Shown: positions 1 through 9,673, counted from the first letter of the stretch. The stretch: DNA of 52,201 nucleotides from an uncultured SAR86 cluster bacterium (GCA_902578495.1 CACHCY010000007.1:1-52201), one strand, 5' to 3'. Translations and numbers: made by a program. The notes: generated by a model not told the origin, from the letters alone.

Positions 1-44
1 GATTAAACTTAACAATTTCATGAACACTTGAATAACTTATCGAA

Positions 45-1166
45 ATGAGAAATTTGAACCTGATTATCTTAATGCCTTTGATTATATTTCTTTCTATTCT
101 TTCAAGGTTCTTCAATAAAAGAAAAGGTATAGGTATAGGTCCAGAGCCTCTTATTAATAATATATTTCATAAAAAGGCATTAGAAAATTTTGACTATTAT
201 GCAGAAACTTTCTCAATAGGTTCTTACTACATTACTAATAAATTTGACCATGTTTTTGATTTTCCTTTATGCAGCTACTACAGTTTTTTGAGGAGCTTAT
301 TTGTCTATGAATGTTTATATATGTACTTTAATGGGTGTCTAATTTTTAAGAATTCAATATTCGAAAATTTTGAGCCTCATATATTTAAAATTGCAGGAGT
401 AAAAACTGTGATTATGCCTTATGGTAGTGATGTTCAGGATTTGTCTAGGTCAAAAAATCTTTTATACAAGAATGCTGTATTTAAGGATGCCCCTACATAC
501 AAGCTTGATGACACAAACATAGCTAAAAGAATATTTAAGTGGCAGATTAATGGTAGTCATATTATTTCTGGTTGTGACTGGGTAGATTATATGACTTTTT
601 GGGACACACTTATGATTTCTCATTTTGCAATAGATACAGATGAGATCAAGCCGAATTTTTTCAGTAACACCTCAGATCCAATAAAAATTATTCATGCCCC
701 AAACCATCAAAACATAAAAGGATCAAAATTTTTTATAACTGCTGTTGAGGATTTGATAAGCGAAGGTCACCATATTGATTTTAAACTTTTGAAAAATGTC
801 CCAAACGAGGAGTTTAAAGAGAAAATTAGTAATTGCGATATTTTGTTGGATCAGTTGATTGTAGGCTGGTATGCAATGACAGCAATTGAAGCTATGGCTT
901 TTGGCAAACCAGTAATATGTTTTATGAGAGAAGATATAGAGGAGTTATTCGTGTGCGAAGGATTAATTGAAAGAGATGAAATTCCTATTATTAATGCTAA
1001 CACGAAGAACATTAAAGAAATTCTTAAAAACTTAATTGAAGATAGATCTGCTTTAAGAGAAATTGGAATTAAATCAAGAAATTATGTTGAAGCACATCAT
1101 TCTTTAGATTTCATAGGAAATTGTTTTAATGAAATTAATCAAAAAATTGGAGTATATCCTTCTTGA
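45..1166 (+). CDS. Glycosyltransferase (GT4/GT-B-like), paralogue of the gene at 2038
   Basis: Predicted cytoplasmic glycosyltransferase that adds a sugar during surface polysaccharide repeat assembly. The C-terminal half has a GT-B style donor region: DQLIVGWY, then AIEAMAFGKPVI (an E-x-M-x-x-G-K-P type motif), and ends with SRNYVEAHH. The first 22 residues are strongly hydrophobic and may be a membrane anchor. It shares the DQL-GWY, EAM-GK-VI and SRNYVE blocks with the protein encoded at 2038-3159, so the two are paralogues. Bases 1-44 hold only the stop codons of a possible upstream gene (TGA at 29-31 or 21-23). Donor and acceptor cannot be read from sequence. The stop overlaps the next start (TTGA), which suggests translational coupling. 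Confidence 0.8.
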   Translation: MRNLNLIILMPLIIFLSILSRFFNKRKGIGIGPEPLINNIFHKKALENFDYYAETFSIGSYYITNKFDHVFDFPLCSYYSFLRSLFVYECLYMYFNGCLIFKNSIFENFEPHIFKIAGVKTVIMPYGSDVQDLSRSKNLLYKNAVFKDAPTYKLDDTNIAKRIFKWQINGSHIISGCDWVDYMTFWDTLMISHFAIDTDEIKPNFFSNTSDPIKIIHAPNHQNIKGSKFFITAVEDLISEGHHIDFKLLKNVPNEEFKEKISNCDILLDQLIVGWYAMTAIEAMAFGKPVICFMREDIEELFVCEGLIERDEIPIINANTKNIKEILKNLIEDRSALREIGIKSRNYVEAHHSLDFIGNCFNEINQKIGVYPS

Positions 1167-2038
1167 ATATATTGATCACAGGAGTAAATGGTTTATTAGG
1201 CAGGTCTTTAGCGAATTTGTTGGTTAAAGATGGCCACTCAGTTTTTGGAATATCCCACGTCAAAATCTCCAATAAAATAGATGAAGTAGAATATTTGTAT
1301 TTGGATTTATCTCAAGATTGGAGTACCGATAAACTGCCCAAAGAGATCGATGTAATTATTCACTTAGCTCAGTCTTCAAAATTTAGAAATTTCCCAGAAA
1401 ATGCCTTAGATGTTTTCAATGTAAATATAAACACAACTGCTAAACTTTTAGATTATGCTAAAAATAACTCTGTATCTAAATTTATTTATACATCTTCAGG
1501 AGGTATTTACAAAAAAACGAAAGAACCTTTTTTAGAGAGTGAATCAATACAGATGCCTAAAGAACTTGGGTATTATCTTGGTAGTAAGGCAAGTGGAGAA
1601 ATTTTAGCTCAAAGCTACATATCTGAATTTATTGTTGTCATTTTAAGACCTTTTTTTATTTATGGACCAAACCAAAATAGATCTATGTTAATTCCTCGGA
1701 TCTTTGACAACATATTTAACGATCAATCTATCATGCTAGATGGAAAAGAAGGACTAAGTTTGAACCCTATCCATGTACAAGATGCTGCTAAAGCTACAGA
1801 AATGTCAATTCACTTAAATGATAGTTCAATCTTCAACTTAGGAGGACCAGATATTTTAACCTTGAAGAAAATCGCAATTGAAATGGGCTCTTTCCTTAAA
1901 AAAGATCCAATTTTTGAATTTACAGGTGAGGATTCAGATTTCCTAATCGCAGATATAGGAGAAATGTCAAAAAAACTGCATAAACCTCAAATAAGCTTGT
2001 TTCAGTCTTTTGAAGATATAGCTAAAAAATCTTTTTAA
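1163..2038 (+). CDS. NAD-dependent epimerase/dehydratase (extended SDR)
   Basis: Nucleotide-sugar epimerase, dehydratase or reductase of the extended SDR family. The Rossmann motif GVNGLLGRS lies at residues 8-16. A mid-protein SSGG and a YYLGSKASGE segment give the catalytic Y-x-x-x-K, and RPFFIYGPNQ is the usual substrate-loop signature. Length (291 aa) fits the family. The start is TTG inside a TTGA overlap with the upstream gene, and the stop overlaps the ATG of the next gene by one base, so the three genes form one translational unit. It lies between two paralogous glycosyltransferases and may make the sugar that one of them transfers. The exact product is unknown. Confidence 0.85.
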   Translation: MNILITGVNGLLGRSLANLLVKDGHSVFGISHVKISNKIDEVEYLYLDLSQDWSTDKLPKEIDVIIHLAQSSKFRNFPENALDVFNVNINTTAKLLDYAKNNSVSKFIYTSSGGIYKKTKEPFLESESIQMPKELGYYLGSKASGEILAQSYISEFIVVILRPFFIYGPNQNRSMLIPRIFDNIFNDQSIMLDGKEGLSLNPIHVQDAAKATEMSIHLNDSSIFNLGGPDILTLKKIAIEMGSFLKKDPIFEFTGEDSDFLIADIGEMSKKLHKPQISLFQSFEDIAKKSF

Positions 2039-3159
2039 TGAAAATAATCCACATTCCTAAAAATGTGGGAGGGAATCCTTCTTTGATGAGTAAATTTATG
2101 AATCAAGTAGGTTTGAAAAGTGAAATTTGGGTGATTCAAAAAAATCAATTTGAATACATTGCAGATAAATTTATTACTTCCCTGGAAGATCATTTCATAA
2201 TAAAAGAAGTAAAAAAGATATTAGCCCTAAGTTATGTTTTTAAAACTGATATTGTTTTTTATAATTTTGGAGCCTGTTTATATCCACCTTATTTCACTCT
2301 AGATTATGAGAAATATCCTTCTTGGAAAAGACCCTTTGTTTATTTGTACACTTTGTATATAAGATTCATGTCAATAGTTGAGCTTGGATTGATTAGGCTG
2401 TTGAGAGTTAAAATTTTTATGCAATATCAAGGAGATGATGCAAGGCAAGGTGATTTTATAAGGAACAACTTTGAAATAAACATCGCTGATGAGGTAGATA
2501 AATATTATTACTCAAAAAAAACTGACCAGATGAAAAAGAAACAGATCAACTTATTTGGAAAAATTGCTAGAAAAATCTATTCCTTGAATCCTGATCTTAT
2601 GCACGTACTTCCGCAAAATGCAGAATTTTTACCATACATGATAGAAGACTTAGAAAAAATAGAACCTTCTTTTATTAATCTTAATTCAGAAAAGCTGATA
2701 ATTGGACACGCCCCCAGTAATAGAGATGTTAAAGGAACTAGATTTCTTTTAGATGCTATAGATAAACTCAAGAAAAAAAATGATAATTTTGAATTTATTC
2801 TGATTGAAAAATTGAGTCACGAGGAGGCTTTAAAAAAATATCAGCAAATAGACATACTTGTAGATCAACTTCTAGCCGGGTGGTATGGAGGAGTTGCTGT
2901 AGAAGCGATGAGTCTTGGGAAATTAGTAATAGCTTATCTAAGAGAATCAGATTTAAAATTTATACCTCCTGAAATGAAATCAGAAATGCCAATATTTAAT
3001 GCAGACCCAAAAAGCATCTATTCAATATTGCATAGAGTAGTTAGCATGAAGAGAGAAGACTTATATGATTTATCTTTAAAATCAAGAAATTATGTTGAGA
3101 AATGGCACAATCCAAGAATTATTACTGATCGATTAAAAAGTGATTTTCTGTCAATATAA
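2038..3159 (+). CDS. Glycosyltransferase (GT4/GT-B-like), paralogue of the gene at 45
   Basis: Second member of the paralogous pair. The C-terminal donor domain reads DILVDQLLAGWYGG, then AVEAMSLGKLVIAYLRE, then SRNYVEKWH, matching the first gene block by block. The N-terminal acceptor domains differ much more, which fits two enzymes that use related donors on different acceptors. A stretch around residues 95-125 is hydrophobic and aromatic and could touch the membrane. It starts at an ATG that overlaps the preceding TAA (TAATG). The two genes are separated only by the SDR gene. Assignment as a glycosyltransferase is firm; specificity is not. Confidence 0.8.
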   Translation: MKIIHIPKNVGGNPSLMSKFMNQVGLKSEIWVIQKNQFEYIADKFITSLEDHFIIKEVKKILALSYVFKTDIVFYNFGACLYPPYFTLDYEKYPSWKRPFVYLYTLYIRFMSIVELGLIRLLRVKIFMQYQGDDARQGDFIRNNFEINIADEVDKYYYSKKTDQMKKKQINLFGKIARKIYSLNPDLMHVLPQNAEFLPYMIEDLEKIEPSFINLNSEKLIIGHAPSNRDVKGTRFLLDAIDKLKKKNDNFEFILIEKLSHEEALKKYQQIDILVDQLLAGWYGGVAVEAMSLGKLVIAYLRESDLKFIPPEMKSEMPIFNADPKSIYSILHRVVSMKREDLYDLSLKSRNYVEKWHNPRIITDRLKSDFLSI

Positions 3160-3208
3160 ATATCTAATAAGGCAATAACTTATATATCTTTCTAAGTTCT
3201 TTTAGTAA

Positions 3209-4285
3209 ATGTTAAAAATTACCACCATCATAGGAGCCAGACCACAATTCATAAAGGCTTCTGCTTTATCAAGAGAAATAAAAAAATTTAATCAAGACAA
3301 GAAGAAAATAGATGAAGCTATCATCCACACCGGGCAACACTATGATAAAAATATGTCAGATATTTTTTTTCATGAATTAAACATTCCTAAGCCAAAATAT
3401 TATTTAGGTGTAGGCGGAGGTTCTCATGGAGAAAATACAGGAAGAATGATAGAACTAATAGAAAAGAAAATTATTAAAGAATCTCCTGATTTATGCATTG
3501 TCTACGGAGATACTGATTCTACTCTTGCTGCTTCAATTGCAGCTACTAAAATAAATATTCCAATTGCACACATTGAGGCCGGCCTAAGATCTGGTAACAA
3601 ATTTATGCCAGAAGAAATCAATAGAATTATTGCTGATCAGTGCGCTGACTACCTTTTTTGCCCTACATTAAATTCTGTTAAAAACTTAAAAAATGAAGGA
3701 TTTAAAAACAATAAAATTTTTCACGTCGGAGATATAATGTTTGATAATTTCTTATTTTTTAAAAATCGAAAAAAAATCCCTTCTTTTCTAAAAGAAGACT
3801 TGAAAGACTTTATCTTTTGTACCATTCATAGATCTGAGAATACAGATAACAAAAATAAATTTAATAAAATTTTAAAGCTTTTAAATAAGTTAAGTAAGCA
3901 TAAAAAAATTATATTTTCTGTTCATCCAAGAACTTTTAATATGTTCTCATCAAGCCTAAAAGTTTCATTATCTAAAAACATTTTATTATCAAAGCCATTA
4001 AGTATGTTTGAGACTTTTTGGGCCTTAGAAAATTGTAACTTTGTAGTTACTGATAGCGGAGGTCTTCAAAAAGAAGCTTTTTTTGCCAAAAAGAAATGCA
4101 TTACACTTAGAGAGCAAACAGAATGGATAGAGTTATCGGACCTAAAAGTAAACTTACTTTTATCTCCATCATCTACTCACAAAGAGGAAAAAATAAATAA
4201 TTTCTTAGCTTTAGTGCCAAATTTTAAAAAAAGACCTTATGGAGAAGGAAAAACTTCAAAAAAAATACTTTCAACTATTTACTAG
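3209..4285 (+). CDS. Non-hydrolysing UDP-HexNAc 2-epimerase, WbpI-like subgroup
   Basis: UDP-N-acetylhexosamine 2-epimerase fold (GT-B-like). N-terminal GARPQFIKA, then HTGQHYDKNMSDIFF, the GVGGGSHGENTGRM loop, YGDTDSTLA, HIEAGLRSGN with PEEINR, and TDSGGLQKEA near the C terminus are all present. The Q in GARPQ and the GGGSHG loop match the subgroup that includes WbpI, which epimerises UDP-2,3-diacetamido-glucuronate, more than classic WecB (GTRPE). No diacetamido-uronate synthesis genes are visible in the window, so the substrate may differ or those genes may lie upstream. It follows a 49-base gap after the first three genes. A second epimerase of the other subgroup lies at 16599. Confidence 0.88.
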   Translation: MLKITTIIGARPQFIKASALSREIKKFNQDKKKIDEAIIHTGQHYDKNMSDIFFHELNIPKPKYYLGVGGGSHGENTGRMIELIEKKIIKESPDLCIVYGDTDSTLAASIAATKINIPIAHIEAGLRSGNKFMPEEINRIIADQCADYLFCPTLNSVKNLKNEGFKNNKIFHVGDIMFDNFLFFKNRKKIPSFLKEDLKDFIFCTIHRSENTDNKNKFNKILKLLNKLSKHKKIIFSVHPRTFNMFSSSLKVSLSKNILLSKPLSMFETFWALENCNFVVTDSGGLQKEAFFAKKKCITLREQTEWIELSDLKVNLLLSPSSTHKEEKINNFLALVPNFKKRPYGEGKTSKKILSTIY

Positions 4286-4339
4286 ATCAAATCATTTTTC
4301 ATGCTGAATAAATTTTTTAATTGGGGATACATAAACTAA

Positions 4340-6211
4340 ATGTGTGGAATTGTAGGATCTTACAGTAATGGAAATCACGAAAGTCAAGAAAAGAGAATCC
4401 AGGAAGCAGTTAATGCTCTCAAACATAGAGGCCCGGATGACAAAGGGATAGAAAAATACCTACTTAATGATTCGTCTCTTATATTGGGCCATACCAGATT
4501 AGCAATAATCGATTTGTCATCCTCTGGGCATCAACCCATGAATAGCTTCAGTGGAAGATACTCTCTTATCTTTAATGGGGAGATTTACAACTATATTGAG
4601 ATTAGGGAAGAACTAATTGCTTTAGGATACACTTTTCAGACTAATACAGATACAGAAGTTCTTCTCTCAGCCTGGGAAGAGTGGAATGATGACAGTTTGA
4701 AAAGACTAAAAGGAATGTTTTCTTTTGTTATTTTTGATAAGAAGAAGAAAATATTATCAGGCGCAAGAGATGCTTTTGGCATAAAGCCTTTTTTTTACTT
4801 TCATGACGATGAAGAATTTATTTTTAGTTCGGAGATTTCAGCATTATTAAAAGCATGTAAAAAAACTGTTAAACCAAATTGGCAAGTTGCTTATGATTAT
4901 TTAGTTAAAGGGCATTATGACAACAGTGAAAATACTTTTTTTGATAACGTAAAAAACCTCCTACCAGGCCATTCTTTTTTAATTGATCTGAATACACAAA
5001 ATAAACTAATAATTAAAAAGTGGTGGTTTCCTAGTATAGAAGAAAAAACAGACTTAACTTTCAAAAAAGCTACAGAAGAGTTGAGAGAACTATTTTTAGA
5101 AAATATCAGATTGCACTTGAGAAGTGATGTTCCCGTGGGGGCAGCACTATCAGGAGGAATAGATTCATCTGCTGTAGTTTGTGCAATCAGACATCTTGAA
5201 CCTTCAATAGATATCAATACATTTAGTTTTGTAGCAAGAGGATCAAATGTAAATGAAGAAAACTGGATTGATATTGTTAATTCAGAAATTAATGCAATCG
5301 AAAATAAAATAGTCATTTCTCCAGATGATCTCTCAAGAGATATAGATGATTTAATAAAATGTCAGGGAGAACCTTTTGCCAGCACAAGCATCTATGCACA
5401 ATATCGAGTTTTTAAAGAGGCTAGAGACAAGGGGATAACAGTTACTCTAGATGGACAAGGAGCTGACGAATTATTAGCTGGTTATAACGGATATCCTGAT
5501 TCCAGATTGATAAGCATTCTTAATCAAAATGGATCTAAAGATGCCTTAATGTTTATCAAAAGATATTGTGATTTTAATAATAAGTCTTTTAAAGACATTC
5601 TATTTCCATTTATATCCAAAAAGATGAACATAAATCTCAAAAACCAGTTTAAAAAATTAAGTAATACTGAGCCGCCCTCCTGGATAGATAAATCATGGTG
5701 CAATGAAAAAAATATCACCACAACATCATCCTTTGACTGGAATGCTCTGATAAGACAAGATCCTACAAGAGTTCTAAGTAATACCCTAAGACATGCTATT
5801 ACTGGAACAAATGGATTAGTTCACTTACTTAGGCATGAGGATAGGAATGCAATGAATTGGTCTATTGAAAGTAGAGTGCCCTTTTTGACAACTGACCTAG
5901 CTGAATATGTTCTTAGCTTGCCAGAAAATTATTTAATGTCTAACGAAGGAAAAACAAAAAGTATTTTCAGAGAGGCTATGAAAGATATAGTTCCAGATTT
6001 AGTTTTAAATAGAAAGGATAAGATTGGTTTTGAAACTCCTGAGGATAAATGGATTCAAGATTTCATTCTTAAAGAATCAAGCAAAAGCTTTACAGATGCA
6101 ATCTCAATTTTTAATGAAGAAAGAATGATTCAATTATTTAAAAATCCAAAACCTTTGCCAGAGAAGTGGAGAATAATTAATTATAAGAAATGGTACGAAA
6201 GCTTCTTTTGA
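4340..6211 (+). CDS. asnB: Glutamine-dependent asparagine synthase family protein (first copy)
   Basis: Class II glutamine amidotransferase joined to an ATP-pyrophosphatase synthase domain. Cys2 of the MCGIVG start is the glutaminase nucleophile. HRGPDD, FNGEIYNY and TDTEVLL follow in the amidotransferase half, and the PP-loop SGGIDSS lies at residues 271-277. Length (623 aa) is typical. In housekeeping metabolism AsnB makes asparagine, but copies inside polysaccharide loci often amidate uronic acid residues, and the nearby ManNAcA and GlcA genes favour that role here. This is inference. The gene ends two bases before the convergent wzz gene. It is clearly different from the second copy at 10864. 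Confidence 0.88.
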   Translation: MCGIVGSYSNGNHESQEKRIQEAVNALKHRGPDDKGIEKYLLNDSSLILGHTRLAIIDLSSSGHQPMNSFSGRYSLIFNGEIYNYIEIREELIALGYTFQTNTDTEVLLSAWEEWNDDSLKRLKGMFSFVIFDKKKKILSGARDAFGIKPFFYFHDDEEFIFSSEISALLKACKKTVKPNWQVAYDYLVKGHYDNSENTFFDNVKNLLPGHSFLIDLNTQNKLIIKKWWFPSIEEKTDLTFKKATEELRELFLENIRLHLRSDVPVGAALSGGIDSSAVVCAIRHLEPSIDINTFSFVARGSNVNEENWIDIVNSEINAIENKIVISPDDLSRDIDDLIKCQGEPFASTSIYAQYRVFKEARDKGITVTLDGQGADELLAGYNGYPDSRLISILNQNGSKDALMFIKRYCDFNNKSFKDILFPFISKKMNINLKNQFKKLSNTEPPSWIDKSWCNEKNITTTSSFDWNALIRQDPTRVLSNTLRHAITGTNGLVHLLRHEDRNAMNWSIESRVPFLTTDLAEYVLSLPENYLMSNEGKTKSIFREAMKDIVPDLVLNRKDKIGFETPEDKWIQDFILKESSKSFTDAISIFNEERMIQLFKNPKPLPEKWRIINYKKWYESFF

Positions 6212-6212
6212 T

Positions 6213-7082
6213 TTACTCAGATTTATTAAAAAGATATCTTCTGGATAGGAGCCAAAAAGCAGTTAGAATAAAACCAATTAACATGCCAGAATATAAATAC
6301 AGATCTCTAGAAGGCATACTAATAGATAGAGGTATAAATGGAGAGTCAATATACTCTAAGACATAATCAGTCTTTATATTTGATAGTACCAAAGTCCTAA
6401 TTTTTGCAGAAAGAACGTTATTTAAAGTAGCTTGAACATCGATTAGATTGTTCTTAGGCAATTCCTCTGAAATATATTTAATTGCTTCTGATGACTCTCT
6501 ATCATCTTTGTCTTTAAAATAGGAATTTGTTTCTTTAACTATTTGTTCTATTAGTATTTTTGTTAAGGTTGGATTAGTATGAAATGTTCTCAGGGTAAAT
6601 GGACCACTTGCCAGATCTACCTCAAACGCTGATTTAAATACAGAATGCTGAGTAAGAAAGTCAATTTGAGATAATTTATTTAAATGCTTTTCTTTCAAGG
6701 ACTTACTATTTAGTAAATCTCTAATCTGATCTTCACTTTTGTTATCTATTTTTTCATATCCTAAAAGTAAAATTACAATGTTAGTATTCTCTGAAACTCT
6801 TTTAAAAAAGTCTCTGGATTCAATATGATCTTGAAGATAGCTTCTCTGACTTTGACCTTGTTGGAAAACATTAAATATACCAAGATTGGAAGCCTCTATT
6901 TGTCTGGACATTTCATTATCTACAACTTTTAGCTTACTCTCAGATACGAAGATATTGGGCAAGAAAAGAGAATAAATAAAGAATATAATTCCTAGAGAAA
7001 AGCTGGCAAATAATAATTTAAATTTATTCTTAAAAAGAAATCCAAGTATTTCCAAAAATTCTATTTCTACATTTTCTTTCAT
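6213..7082 (-). CDS. wzz: Wzz-type polysaccharide chain length regulator
   Basis: Inner-membrane polysaccharide co-polymerase that sets O-antigen or capsule chain length together with a Wzy polymerase. The topology is typical: a short cytoplasmic N terminus with an E-rich segment, TM1 at about residues 21-41 ending in FLPNIFVSESKL, a long periplasmic domain of about 220 residues, and TM2 at about 263-282 followed by SRRYLF. The proline-rich stretch SPFIPLSISMPSRD just before TM2 is the usual Wzz signature. There is no cytoplasmic tyrosine kinase domain. It is the only gene on the minus strand within the locus and is divergent from the glycosyltransferase at 7149, so it probably has its own promoter in the 66-base gap. 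Confidence 0.85.
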   Translation of the reverse strand: MKENVEIEFLEILGFLFKNKFKLLFASFSLGIIFFIYSLFLPNIFVSESKLKVVDNEMSRQIEASNLGIFNVFQQGQSQRSYLQDHIESRDFFKRVSENTNIVILLLGYEKIDNKSEDQIRDLLNSKSLKEKHLNKLSQIDFLTQHSVFKSAFEVDLASGPFTLRTFHTNPTLTKILIEQIVKETNSYFKDKDDRESSEAIKYISEELPKNNLIDVQATLNNVLSAKIRTLVLSNIKTDYVLEYIDSPFIPLSISMPSRDLYLYSGMLIGFILTAFWLLSRRYLFNKSE

Positions 7083-7129
7083 AGTTCAATCTTACAATAC
7101 TCTATTCAGATTTTAACAATTCTGTCTTA

Positions 7130-7135
7130 TATAAT
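7130..7135 (+). promoter_or_regulatory. Predicted -10 box for the glycosyltransferase gene at 7149
   Basis: A perfect TATAAT lies in the divergent gap between wzz and the GTG start at 7149. A transcript starting about seven bases after the box would have a leader of only about seven bases. The -35 region is weak (TTCAGA at 7105-7110, 19-base spacer). Confidence 0.4.
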
Positions 7136-7148
7136 GTAATCTAAAAAA

Positions 7149-8300
7149 GTGAAACCTAGCTCTAAAAAAATTCTTGTTACTTGTCTTGGAACTCCAATTT
7201 CAAGCCCCAGACCGAAAAAAATGGCTGATTACTTGAGCATAGGAAATGAAGTGCTTCTTCTATCAGATTATTCAAAAGAAGGAGATCCAAAATTTATTCA
7301 CTTGGATAATAGCGATCTAAGATCGAACAAAAAAAATATATACAGAATCATTCGATTATTTTTATTGTTTTTAAGAAGAGTCCTCATCTTTGGCTATCTA
7401 AAAGATTTCATAAATGGCTATCTATATGGATATAAAAGAATGGCAAACGATGAAAGATTCAATTCACTTGACATGATTATTTGTCATGATTTGAGTTTAC
7501 TACCACTAGCAATTGCTTTAAAGGAAAGAAGTGAAAAGAATGTTGAAGTAATTTTTGATGCCAGAGAATATTATCCTAAACAGTACGAGAATGATTTCTC
7601 TTTTAATTTTTTGCATGCAAAAGATAGAAATAGATTATGTAGAAAATTACTTAAGAAATGCGATAAAGTTTTAACTGTCTCTGATGGGATAGCAGAAAAA
7701 TATCATCAAGTTTTCGGGGTTCATCCAATAGTTATGGTTAGCGCGCCATATTTTAAGGATCATCCAGTAACAAAAAATGAAGATACTTTCATTAAAGCTG
7801 TTTACCATGGGGTTGCTAATAAAAATCGTAATTTAGAAAAAATTATAAAAATATTTGATAACAGCGATCAAAATTTTAAATTCGATTTATATCTAACCGG
7901 AGAAGATCGCTATATTCAAAATCTTAAAGGTATGATTGAAACAGAAAGAGTTTCAATTAAAAGACCAGTTCAATTTAATCAAATTAATTCTACAATTCAA
8001 AAATATGATTTAGGAGTGATTTTCTATGATTCCAATGATTTTAATGTGAAGCACTGCCTTCCCAATAAATTTTTTGAGTATTTGCAAGCTCGCTTAGCAA
8101 TTTACACTGGTCCATCAATTGAGATGACTAGGATCATAGATGAATTTGGCTGTGGAGTTTATTCGAAAGATTTTTCTTCAAGCGAAGCTTTAAATGTTTT
8201 AAATTCAATAGACAAATATAAATTATCAAAGTTTAAAGAGGGTAGTAATGAAGCCGCCCAAAAATATAATTTTGAAAATGAAATAGCCAAAGTTTTTTAA
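7149..8300 (+). CDS. Glycosyltransferase, GT4-like
   Basis: Probable GT-B glycosyltransferase of 383 aa. The N terminus reads KKILVTCLGTPISSPRPKKM, and a mid-N-domain DARE-YYPKQ follows. In the C-terminal domain YHGVANKNRNLEKII starts the donor-binding part and HCLPNKFFEYLQARLAI (asparagine-lysine-phenylalanine-glutamate) matches the S/N-K-x-x-E-Y motif of the GT4 family. GTG is the only plausible start, and no clear Shine-Dalgarno site precedes it. It begins the second plus-strand block of the locus, just after the divergent wzz. Its specificity cannot be read. Confidence 0.8.
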   Translation: MKPSSKKILVTCLGTPISSPRPKKMADYLSIGNEVLLLSDYSKEGDPKFIHLDNSDLRSNKKNIYRIIRLFLLFLRRVLIFGYLKDFINGYLYGYKRMANDERFNSLDMIICHDLSLLPLAIALKERSEKNVEVIFDAREYYPKQYENDFSFNFLHAKDRNRLCRKLLKKCDKVLTVSDGIAEKYHQVFGVHPIVMVSAPYFKDHPVTKNEDTFIKAVYHGVANKNRNLEKIIKIFDNSDQNFKFDLYLTGEDRYIQNLKGMIETERVSIKRPVQFNQINSTIQKYDLGVIFYDSNDFNVKHCLPNKFFEYLQARLAIYTGPSIEMTRIIDEFGCGVYSKDFSSSEALNVLNSIDKYKLSKFKEGSNEAAQKYNFENEIAKVF

Positions 8301-8470
8301 TTTTTCCAGAATAACTTATTCAAAAAAGCTACATTAAATGTCTTTAATTTTTATTAAGAAATCATCTAATGATTTAAATTTAATCTTTTCAAAAAATTTC
8401 TTCATATCAAGGCTACAATAATATCTATAACGATCAAAGGTATTAATTTAATTATATTTCCAAGTATTGA

Positions 8471-9673
8471 ATGAAATTATTTATTGTAAATTTATTTTTC
8501 TTTTTTTCTCTGATGCCTTTTATTTCCCCTTATCCATTAGCTACAGATGTTCAGCCTGTTAGCGTTTTGCTTGGTTCATTATTGATTGTATGGAGGTTTT
8601 TTGAGAGGAGGATTTTTTTAGATTATTTCAGCATTTGTTTTATTATAATTTCTTTTTTTTCCTTGTTTTATAGTGGAGTTGATTCTGAAAATAGTTTTGA
8701 ACCCAGATATAGATTTGGCCTAATTTTTGCCTTCGTCACCTTTTTAACTACATTGTATTATTTTAAGTTTTTTTCTCCTTTTGTTTTAAAAGCAGCTATC
8801 TATTTAAATTTTTTTGGAATTATCTGGCATTTTTTTTCGCCAGGCACATTTGAACCATTCGCTGAAAACTTTATTAGGACAATTAAGGGCTCTGCTGGAG
8901 GAAGAGGCGTAACAGGATTTGGCGCAGAGCCTAGTTTTAACTCAATTACAGCTTTGGTTCAATTAGTTATTTCTTACTACTTTTGGAAAAGTAATAAAAT
9001 TTCAATTTCAAATTTCTTAACTTTATTCGTCCTATGTTTATTAATCATACTTTTGACAAGCTCAGGAACAGGTTATCTTTTAACTTTTTTTGTATTTTCA
9101 GTTTACTTTCTATCGCAATTATCTTTTAAAAGAATTATTTTGTTGTCTATTTTATTACCCATCTTTTTTATTAGCTTCATTAACTCTAGTTACTCAGAAT
9201 CAAGAGGGGGACAAATTCTAAAACTAGTATTTACGAATCCATCAATTATTCTCTCAGATGGTTCTGTTTCTGAAAGGTTGCTTGCTATTGAAATTGGTTA
9301 TAGATCCTTACAGTTGAATCCAATTGGTAAAGGGGGAGGATCTTATGAAAAAACTGCCAATCAAGTTAATGATCAATTCAATTTAGTAAATAAGTACGAA
9401 AAGCTTGGTATATGTTGTGGCAGGGCTGATGGCTACTTAAAAAATACTGTTTCTAGCTTTGCTAGATACTCCATAGAGTTAGGGATTCTCTTTTCTCTTT
9501 TTCTTGCTTACTTAATATATCATTGCTCACATCTTAAGATTTACAGCTTTATTTCTGTTTCTTTGGCTCTGATCATGATCTTGGTATCTTTTTCAATTAT
9601 TTTTCCACCAATATACCTTCTTTTAATTTCAAGCCTTTATCAGAAAAATATGAATTATGAAGAATCTACCTAA
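8471..9673 (+). CDS. Wzy-like O-antigen/capsule polymerase
   Basis: Integral membrane protein with roughly ten hydrophobic helices over 400 aa and one larger periplasmic loop near residues 235-330. The segment GGRGVTGFGAEPSFN between helices resembles the conserved loop of Wzy / O-antigen ligase family proteins. In a Wzy-dependent pathway such a protein joins lipid-linked repeat units in the periplasm, and a Wzz partner lies 1.4 kb away. The 170-base gap upstream is very AT-rich and holds no gene; a TACAAT at 8414-8419 could be a weak -10 box. The 3' end overlaps the next gene by 17 bases. Wzy versus ligase cannot be separated by motif reading alone. Confidence 0.75.
   Translation: MKLFIVNLFFFFSLMPFISPYPLATDVQPVSVLLGSLLIVWRFFERRIFLDYFSICFIIISFFSLFYSGVDSENSFEPRYRFGLIFAFVTFLTTLYYFKFFSPFVLKAAIYLNFFGIIWHFFSPGTFEPFAENFIRTIKGSAGGRGVTGFGAEPSFNSITALVQLVISYYFWKSNKISISNFLTLFVLCLLIILLTSSGTGYLLTFFVFSVYFLSQLSFKRIILLSILLPIFFISFINSSYSESRGGQILKLVFTNPSIILSDGSVSERLLAIEIGYRSLQLNPIGKGGGSYEKTANQVNDQFNLVNKYEKLGICCGRADGYLKNTVSSFARYSIELGILFSLFLAYLIYHCSHLKIYSFISVSLALIMILVSFSIIFPPIYLLLISSLYQKNMNYEEST

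Noticed and set aside
4915-5316. 133-codon open frame on the minus strand inside the first asnB
   Set aside because: Shadow frame opposite well-conserved asparagine synthase motifs.
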